Shown: positions 58,718-64,000 of the stretch, piece after piece | Layout of the letters: each line of letters begins with the position of its first letter | Position numbering within the stretch: the stretch's first letter is position 1 | DNA from: Nitrospira_D sp019636945 | GTDB taxonomy: Bacteria > Nitrospirota > Nitrospiria > Nitrospirales > Nitrospiraceae | Assembly: GCF_047338595.1 (NCBI RefSeq) | Contig: NZ_JBLFBO010000014.1 | Coordinates: 8,951-72,950 of the forward strand | Direction: 5' to 3' | DNA: 64,000 nucleotides | Notes under the pieces: model-generated | Told to the model about the DNA's origin: nothing | What the model saw: the letters and a program-made list of their open reading frames with translations, nothing else | Databases searched by the model: none | Translations under genes and position numbers: made by a program

Positions 58718-58787
58718 GCGAAACGTCAATCACCCTCTCACGCACACATAGCTGCTCCATTGCAATTCCGTGTGCCTCGCGCGCTTC

Positions 58788-60209
58788 ATGAGAAGAGGAC
58801 TCACACAGACCAAGCTGCCTTCCTCCCTTTTCCCTCTCGATGTACCATCGAGACAGGTGCTTACTGTCTCAGAACTGACAGCTAGGGTACGAGCCTCTCT
58901 CGAGACCTCCTTTTCGGAGGTGTGGCTCGAAGGGGAGATCTCCAATTTACGCGCGCCAGGGTCTGGGCATCTGTATTGTACCCTTAAGGATCAGACGAGC
59001 CAGGTTCGTGCGGTGATCTTTCGATCAACCGCCCTGCGATTGCGGTTTGGCTTGGAGGACGGCCTCCACGTCATTGTCCGTGGGCGACTCTCGGTCTATG
59101 AACCGCGGGGGGAATATCAGCTCATTTTGGACCATGTTGAGCCGAGGGGACTGGGTGCCCTTCAGTTGGCCTTTGAGCAACTAAAGCGCCGCCTGGAAGA
59201 TGAGGGACTCTTCGATGCCACCCGCAAACGATCACTTCCGGCCTTTCCACGGACAGTTGGCCTTGTGACCTCAGCGACAGGGGCAGCGGTTCGAGACATG
59301 GTGGCGGTCTTGCACCGTCGATGTCCCATAGTGCGTATTATCCTCGTGCCGGTCTCAGTGCAGGGCGACGGGTCGGCGGAACAGATCGTGGCCGCCATTG
59401 AAGCGTTGAACCAGCTAGGGACTGTCGATGTCATGATTGTCGGACGGGGTGGTGGGTCATTGGAAGATCTCTGGAGCTTCAATGAAGAAATCGTCGTACG
59501 GGCGGTTGCCGGCTCAGTGGTTCCCGTCGTATCAGCCGTCGGACATGAGACGGATGTGACGCTGACCGATTTTGCCGCAGATGTCCGAGCTCCCACACCC
59601 TCGGCCGCTGCTGAACTGGTCGTTCCCGTCTTAACGCAGCTTGCCGATCGGCTCGAGATGCTCATCGGGCGGGCTCGGCAAACCATCACCGCGCAGTGCT
59701 TGGATCAGCATCAGCGCCTTGATCTCGCACTGGCCCAAATGGGCCACATTCGGCTAAGGATCCTTAAAGAAGCCCAGCGGGTGGATGAGGCCGTGGCGGG
59801 TATGCGAGAGGCGACACAGGTCAAGCTGAGGGGTGCGATGGTCGATATCCAGGCATGGACACAAGCGCTGATGGCGCATAATCCGGTCTTCCACGTGCGT
59901 CGAGATCTGGGGATCGTCCCGCAACTGCAGTCACGGTTGACCGTAGCCATGGGTCATGTCCTGACGCAGAAGATGCAACTGACACGTAGTACCCTCTGGA
60001 GGTTGAACGGGTTGAGTCCACTTGCGATTCTGGAACGGGGATATGCGATTCTTGAAACGGTGCCGAGGCATCAAATCATTCGAGATGTCGGGCAGGTGGT
60101 GGTTGGAGACGAGGTGGTTGCCCGTCTGACCAATGGGCAGGTTCGTTGTACGGTGAATGACGTGGCATCGAACCCATCGGTTTCAAATCGCACGGGAGCT
60201 TCGCTATAA
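58788..60209 (+). CDS. xseA: Exodeoxyribonuclease VII large subunit
   Basis: Catalytic subunit of a single-strand-specific exonuclease, 473 residues from ATG 58788 (GTG 58770 possible). It has the N-terminal OB domain (VWLEGEISNLRAPGSGHLYCTLKD), then the nuclease domain (VGLVTSATGAAVRDM, VDVMIVGRGGGSLEDLWSFN, SAVGHETDVTLTDFAAD, APTPSAAAEL) and a coiled-coil tail. Paired with xseB downstream. Confidence 0.93.
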   Translation: MRRGLTQTKLPSSLFPLDVPSRQVLTVSELTARVRASLETSFSEVWLEGEISNLRAPGSGHLYCTLKDQTSQVRAVIFRSTALRLRFGLEDGLHVIVRGRLSVYEPRGEYQLILDHVEPRGLGALQLAFEQLKRRLEDEGLFDATRKRSLPAFPRTVGLVTSATGAAVRDMVAVLHRRCPIVRIILVPVSVQGDGSAEQIVAAIEALNQLGTVDVMIVGRGGGSLEDLWSFNEEIVVRAVAGSVVPVVSAVGHETDVTLTDFAADVRAPTPSAAAELVVPVLTQLADRLEMLIGRARQTITAQCLDQHQRLDLALAQMGHIRLRILKEAQRVDEAVAGMREATQVKLRGAMVDIQAWTQALMAHNPVFHVRRDLGIVPQLQSRLTVAMGHVLTQKMQLTRSTLWRLNGLSPLAILERGYAILETVPRHQIIRDVGQVVVGDEVVARLTNGQVRCTVNDVASNPSVSNRTGASL

Positions 60210-60234
60210 TGATCGTTCTTGAAGGGAGAAGGTT

Positions 60235-60492
60235 GTGGCTGGGGTGAAATTTGAACAGGCGATGGCTCGATTGGAAGTCATCGTGGGGGAGTTAGAAAAA
60301 GGGGATCTGCCTCTCGATGAATCATTGAAGATTTTCGAGGAGGGCATTCGACTGTCAAAGAGTTGCCTCAAAGTATTGGAAGAGGCCGAACGCAAGGTCG
60401 AAGTGCTCGTTCAGGATAAGAACGGGAAGAAGCAGCTGCGAGCGTTCACCTCGGATGATATTGATGTCGTCGGTTCCGCTGAAGACGCCTAG
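60235..60492 (+). CDS. xseB: Exodeoxyribonuclease VII small subunit
   Basis: Accessory subunit of 85 residues, two helices: KFEQAMARLEVIVGELEKGDLPLDESLKIFEEGIRLSK and a second ending in a short acidic tail. GTG 60235 has GGGAGAAGG a few bases upstream. Length is typical. It lies 25 bases after xseA. Confidence 0.93.
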   Translation: MAGVKFEQAMARLEVIVGELEKGDLPLDESLKIFEEGIRLSKSCLKVLEEAERKVEVLVQDKNGKKQLRAFTSDDIDVVGSAEDA

Positions 60493-60541
60493 TCAATTGT
60501 TCCGCTGACCCTCCGTTCTTTTTCTTCTTTTTTTGGCGCGC

Positions 60542-61312
60542 ATGGCGACACGAGTGCGACCCGAGAAACATCGATGTGACCAGGTGTTGACGGCTCAGGG
60601 GCTGGCACAGAGTCGTGACGCCGCTGCCCGAATGATTTTGGCCGGAAAGGTCAAGAGTGACGGAGTGCTGGTCGACAAACCGTCCAGGCTGATTCCAATC
60701 GATGCCTCCTTCGAGATTGCCGGAGGGGACCAGCCGTTTGTCGGCCGAGGTGGGGAGAAGCTCGATGCAGCACTGAACGCAGGCGTGATCGACCCACAGG
60801 GATGGACGTGTCTCGATGTCGGCTGTTCGACGGGCGGGTTCACCGACTGTCTACTCCAACGAGGCGCGGCGAAGGTCTACGCCGTTGATGTGGGCTACGG
60901 GCAATTCGATTGGCGGCTCCGACATGATCCACGTGTCGTATTGCTTGAGCGAACCAACATTCGCCATATGGAGCGCTCCGCCGTTTCGGACCCGATTCAC
61001 CTGGTTGTTATCGATGTCTCATTTATCTCGTTGACGAAAGTCCTTCCGGCCATCATGCAGTTTCTCCGACCGCAGGGCCAGGTCGTGGCGTTGATCAAGC
61101 CGCAGTTTGAAGTCGGCAAAGGTCAGGTTGGCCGGGGGGGGATCGTACGGGATGAGGGACAGCGGGTGGAGGTCGTCCAGCGAGTGATACGATTTGCCGG
61201 GGAACTTGGGTTGCAGACTCTGAAAACCGTTCTCTCCGCCGTCAAAGGGAAGAAGGGGAATCAGGAGATATTCGCAATCTTTGAGTACAATGCGCCAATT
61301 CATGATATGTAA
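60542..61312 (+). CDS. tlyA: TlyA-family rRNA 2'-O-methyltransferase
   Basis: S4-domain plus FtsJ-like methyltransferase of 256 residues, methylating ribose in 16S and/or 23S rRNA. The S4 part is RCDQVLTAQGLAQSRDAAARMILAG; SAM-binding motif LDVGCSTGGFTDCLLQRGA; catalytic Lys in ALIKPQFEVGK. TlyA was once called hemolysin, but rRNA methylation is the accepted role. ATG 60542 is used; the upstream TTG 60533 adds 3 codons. Confidence 0.9.
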   Translation: MATRVRPEKHRCDQVLTAQGLAQSRDAAARMILAGKVKSDGVLVDKPSRLIPIDASFEIAGGDQPFVGRGGEKLDAALNAGVIDPQGWTCLDVGCSTGGFTDCLLQRGAAKVYAVDVGYGQFDWRLRHDPRVVLLERTNIRHMERSAVSDPIHLVVIDVSFISLTKVLPAIMQFLRPQGQVVALIKPQFEVGKGQVGRGGIVRDEGQRVEVVQRVIRFAGELGLQTLKTVLSAVKGKKGNQEIFAIFEYNAPIHDM

Positions 61313-61351
61313 GGAGAGTCGGACGAGCGGAGTGTTCATTCGGGAGGGCCA

Positions 61352-62275
61352 ATGAAAGTACTCGTGACGGGTGGTGCAGGGTTTATCGGGTCTCATGTGG
61401 TGGATCGACTGATTGAGGAGGGGCATCAAGTCATTGTGGTCGACAATCTGGCGACTGGAAAGCGCAAGAATGTCAATCGCGCGGCAAGCCTCTACAAAAC
61501 CGACATTAACAGCTGGCGCCTCGAACGGATCTTTCGCAACGAACGGCCGAATATCGTTCTTCATCTTGCGGCGCAGGTCAGCGTGCCTAAGTCCGTGGCA
61601 GATCCGGGATTTGATGCTCAGGTCAATGTGCTGGGTACCATGAACGTATTGCACCATGCTGTTCGGTACGGCTGCCGAAAGGTGGTGTTCTCTTCGTCCG
61701 GTGGAGCAATCTATGGTGAACAAGAGATCTTTCCGGCCCCTGAATCACATGCCACTAATCCGTTGTCGCCCTACGGCATCAGCAAGCTCTGTGGCGAACA
61801 TTACCTGTCGTACTTTCAGCGAGTCGGCGGGATTCCCGTGGTCAGCCTCCGCTACGCCAACGTCTACGGACCGAGACAGGACCCGGAAGGCGAGGCGGGT
61901 GTGGTGGCGATCTTCATTCAGAAACTGTTGAACGGCGAGCAGCCCATTATTAACGGCAATGGCCGCCAAACCAGAGATTTTGTGTTCGTCGAAGATGTGG
62001 CTGAGGCCAATCTTGCCGCCATGGGGCAGGATGCGCACGGAGTCTATAACGTTGGAACCGGGGCGGAAACATCCGTGAACGAGTTGTTCCGCATGTTGGC
62101 TGGGTTGACGGGTTCGAGCGCCAAGGAAGTTCACGGGCCGGCCAAAACTGGCGAGCAGATTCGAAGCGTGGTTGACGCGTCGAGGATCAAGCAGGAGCTT
62201 GGGTGGGAGGCCAAGGTGGACCTCTCGGAGGGGCTGAAGCAGACGGTAGAGTTCTTCCAAGGGAAGACTCGATAA
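61352..62275 (+). CDS. NAD-dependent sugar-nucleotide epimerase/dehydratase (GalE-like)
   Basis: Extended short-chain dehydrogenase of 307 residues. NAD-binding GGAGFIGSHVVDRL, the substrate LHLAAQVSVPKS, a FSSSGGAIYGE strand, and catalytic Tyr141 and Lys145 in YGISK. RYANVYGPRQDPEGEAGVVAIF is common in UDP-glucose 4-epimerases and related UDP-sugar epimerases. The exact sugar is not fixed. GGGAGGG lies 5 bases before the ATG. No polysaccharide genes adjoin it. Confidence 0.87.
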   Translation: MKVLVTGGAGFIGSHVVDRLIEEGHQVIVVDNLATGKRKNVNRAASLYKTDINSWRLERIFRNERPNIVLHLAAQVSVPKSVADPGFDAQVNVLGTMNVLHHAVRYGCRKVVFSSSGGAIYGEQEIFPAPESHATNPLSPYGISKLCGEHYLSYFQRVGGIPVVSLRYANVYGPRQDPEGEAGVVAIFIQKLLNGEQPIINGNGRQTRDFVFVEDVAEANLAAMGQDAHGVYNVGTGAETSVNELFRMLAGLTGSSAKEVHGPAKTGEQIRSVVDASRIKQELGWEAKVDLSEGLKQTVEFFQGKTR

Positions 62276-62366
62276 CCGGTCACCCGATACACCAGGAACG
62301 ACGGTTCAGCCCTGTCCGACTTTCCTTGGAACAACGGATGCTCGGCGGCCAGCGGTCTGAGTTGGA

Positions 62367-62687
62367 TCAGTACCGGGGAACACTCCCGTCCACTTGGATC
62401 GACCAGGCATCAATCCCACCGATCAAATTCTTTACATTGGAAAATCCCTGTTGCAGTAGGAATCCCGTCGCGTCACCGCTACGCATGCCGTGGTGACAGT
62501 AGGCGATAATCTCAGTATCCCTATCCAATTTGGACAGTGACTGAGGCAATGTGCCGAGTGGAATCAGCACAGAGTTATCGAGCCTCGCCAGTTGATTCTC
62601 CCAGGGCTCACGCACATCCAAGAGTACCAGTTGATCCCCTTTATCGATCCGAGCCTTCAGCTCTTTCGGTGTAATCGTAAAACTCAT
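62367..62687 (-). CDS. Single-domain rhodanese
   Basis: Sulfurtransferase of 106 residues with active-site Cys64 in CHHGMRS, which matches the CxxGxRS loop, preceded by VLLDVREPWEN and followed by LIGGIDAW. It transfers sulfane sulfur through a persulfide. ATG 62687 is chosen because AAGGAGG lies 7 bases upstream; the frame from 62792 is an artefact. The aat gene is upstream on the same strand. Confidence 0.9.
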   Translation of the reverse strand: MSFTITPKELKARIDKGDQLVLLDVREPWENQLARLDNSVLIPLGTLPQSLSKLDRDTEIIAYCHHGMRSGDATGFLLQQGFSNVKNLIGGIDAWSIQVDGSVPRY

Positions 62688-62763
62688 ATGACCGCCTCCT
62701 TCTTGTTGAGACAAATCATAAGCGAGTGAAGAAAAGGCTGTCAAATGTGGTCGGCTAGTCTGG

Positions 62764-63483
62764 TTAACCAGACCTCTCTGATCGTCCCGCATCCGACACC
62801 TCGTCGAACACCCAGCGTCCCCGTCGATCTGGAATTCTGAGTGCCTCGATCAGCTGATTGATGAAATCGGAGCGTAGAATCTCTTCCGCTCCGAACCGCA
62901 TGACATGGGGAGAGGACTGTTGGCAATCGATGAGGCGGAAGTTCCAAGCCTGGAGTTGCTGGACAAGCTTCACGAGGGCCACTTTGGATGCATCGTCGAC
63001 TCTAGTGAACATGGACTCGGCAAAGAAGGCCCCGCCGATGGCTATCCCGTAGAGTCCGCCGACTAAGATACCCTCCTGCCAGGATTCGACGGAATGGGCA
63101 TAGCCCAGTTCGTGCAGGCGTGTGTAGGCGTCTCGCATGTCATCCGTGATCCAGGTTCCCCCTTCTGGATATTGGGGACGCGGTCCTGCACATTGCTCCA
63201 TGATCTGTCGAAAGCAGGTGTCGAGCGTGACAGTGAATACATTCGAGCGAAGTGTTTTCTTCAGACTGCGCGCGACATGGAGCTTATTGGGAAACAACAC
63301 CGCCCGGGGGTCCGGTGACCACCAGAGAATGGGATCGTCCTCGTTGTACCAAGGGAAGATGCCGTGCCGGTACGCTTCGAGTAACCGCTCAGGGCGGAGA
63401 TCTCCGCCGACGGCAAGCAGGCCTTCAGGAGTGGCCTGATTGACCGGGGGAAAACGAAGATCGTGCCGATGTAAGCGGAACAT
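62764..63483 (-). CDS. aat: Leucyl/phenylalanyl-tRNA-protein transferase
   Basis: Adds Leu or Phe to N-terminal Arg/Lys of proteins for degradation (N-degron pathway). The 239-residue protein has FPPVNQATPEGLLAVGGDL, YRHGIFPWYNEDDPILWWSPDPRAVL, EGGTWITDDM, the catalytic HSVESWQEG and LVGGLYGIAIGGAFFAESMF, and LIDCQQ. ATG 63483 gives the standard N-terminus; ATGs at 63522 and 63537 are further options. Confidence 0.9.
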   Translation of the reverse strand: MFRLHRHDLRFPPVNQATPEGLLAVGGDLRPERLLEAYRHGIFPWYNEDDPILWWSPDPRAVLFPNKLHVARSLKKTLRSNVFTVTLDTCFRQIMEQCAGPRPQYPEGGTWITDDMRDAYTRLHELGYAHSVESWQEGILVGGLYGIAIGGAFFAESMFTRVDDASKVALVKLVQQLQAWNFRLIDCQQSSPHVMRFGAEEILRSDFINQLIEALRIPDRRGRWVFDEVSDAGRSERSG

Positions 63484-63637
63484 CAGTACGTACGATACGT
63501 GAAGCGGGGGTGAAAAGACCATGCCGGTCGAACGCAACGATCTCTCACATGCTCAAGAACGTGCTAAATTGAAGGATACGATTCAGGAAAGGTTGGAAAT
63601 ACGTAGCACTCACTGGGCTGACTGACACTTCCCCGAT

Positions 63638-63665
63638 GCCGGAGCCATTTGCACACGGCTCCGGC
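63638..63665. terminator. Inverted repeat, possible terminator
   Basis: GCCGGAGCC, 10 bases, GGCTCCGGC: a perfect 9-bp stem with no T run on either side. It lies 70 bases downstream of the small reverse-strand gene and may end that transcript. Confidence 0.4.
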
Positions 63666-63735
63666 CCGTACTCCCGTTCCGGCAGTAGGCACTCACTTCT
63701 TCATACTCCAGTGGCGGCAATCAGTTACTCACGAC

Positions 63736-63864
63736 TCATCTCATGAAACCGCCGAAATAGAGTGCAAATCCAACGATCCCGATAAGAAGCGCGCCATACA
63801 GGTACACCCATCCTGGCTCATGAATGAGGTCGTCCTTTACGTCTTTGAGATGTAGATCACTCAT
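63736..63864 (-). CDS. Small single-pass membrane protein
   Basis: Product of 42 residues with AAGGAGGT 5 bases before ATG 63864, the strongest ribosome site in this part of the window. A polar N-terminus (MSDLHLKDVKDDLIHEP) precedes one membrane helix (WVYLYGALLIGIVGFALYFGG) and a short FMR tail. Its small size and topology resemble accessory subunits of membrane complexes. Family not recognised. Confidence 0.68.
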   Translation of the reverse strand: MSDLHLKDVKDDLIHEPGWVYLYGALLIGIVGFALYFGGFMR

Positions 63865-64000
63865 AGAGCACCTCCTTGTTTGAAACCTCCTATGTGCCGT
63901 AAAAGAGTGGTTTGGACCGTCCTCTATGTCTGATGCATGCTAATAGTGTACCGCTCACGATTTCTTGGACACGGTTGTTGCCGTATTGGACCCGACCTCC

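Overview
The window reads as chromosome of a Nitrospira-type nitrite-oxidising bacterium (phylum Nitrospirota). The best lineage marker is a periplasmic chlorite dismutase at 1281-2066 that keeps the heme-ligand His and distal Arg and closely resembles the Nitrospira defluvii enzyme as I remember it. An F0 ATP synthase block separated from F1, a pyruvoyl-type arginine decarboxylase and many conserved secreted proteins of unknown role fit the same picture. The assignment is from recognition of families, not from a database search.

Layout. 1-2343: a GlxA-type regulator (cut by the window edge) divergent from an ABM-domain protein and chlorite dismutase. 2345-6816: a gene-poor accessory stretch with a beta-propeller lipoprotein, a decayed BrnT toxin next to an intact BrnA antitoxin, a VOC protein, a UPF0175/DUF3368 toxin-antitoxin pair and a 3' fragment of a tRNA-Glu gene, together suggesting a degraded integrated island. 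6817-8364: two unrecognised genes. 8720-14048: a polyamine cluster (deoxyhypusine-synthase-like protein, DsbA-like protein, zinc-ribbon protein, aldehyde dehydrogenase broken by one in-frame amber codon, pyruvoyl arginine decarboxylase, agmatinase), which would take arginine to agmatine to putrescine and on to a higher polyamine. 14202-15895: a pseudouridine synthase and a NhaR-like LysR regulator.

16040-24172: the most unusual locus. Three tandem paralogous TolC-family outer-membrane proteins are followed by an ABC exporter whose nucleotide-binding domain has lost nearly every catalytic motif, then a HlyD-type adaptor and a strong terminator. It looks like a type I secretion apparatus whose ATPase cannot work in the usual way. 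The normal ABC exporter at 38440-40170 is an internal control.

24378-45938: purE-purK; a hybrid histidine kinase lacking both the phospho-acceptor His and Asp; rhomboid protease; DHH phosphoesterase; LOG protein; CBS/PilZ protein; a DUF692-type putative metalloenzyme with a long extension; dus-maf; further envelope proteins; a very small basic COX24-like protein; nadB; a lytic transglycosylase; pabB-pabC. 46024-48053: atpI-atpB-atpE-atpF with no F1 genes following. 48031-63864: larE, a paired M16 protease system (one active, one inactive), rlmN, a large Slt-like transglycosylase, zapB-zapA, an unexplained 530-base spacer, rny-ymdB-xseA-xseB-tlyA, a sugar-nucleotide epimerase, rhodanese, aat and a 42-residue membrane protein. 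Most of the right half is ordinary housekeeping.
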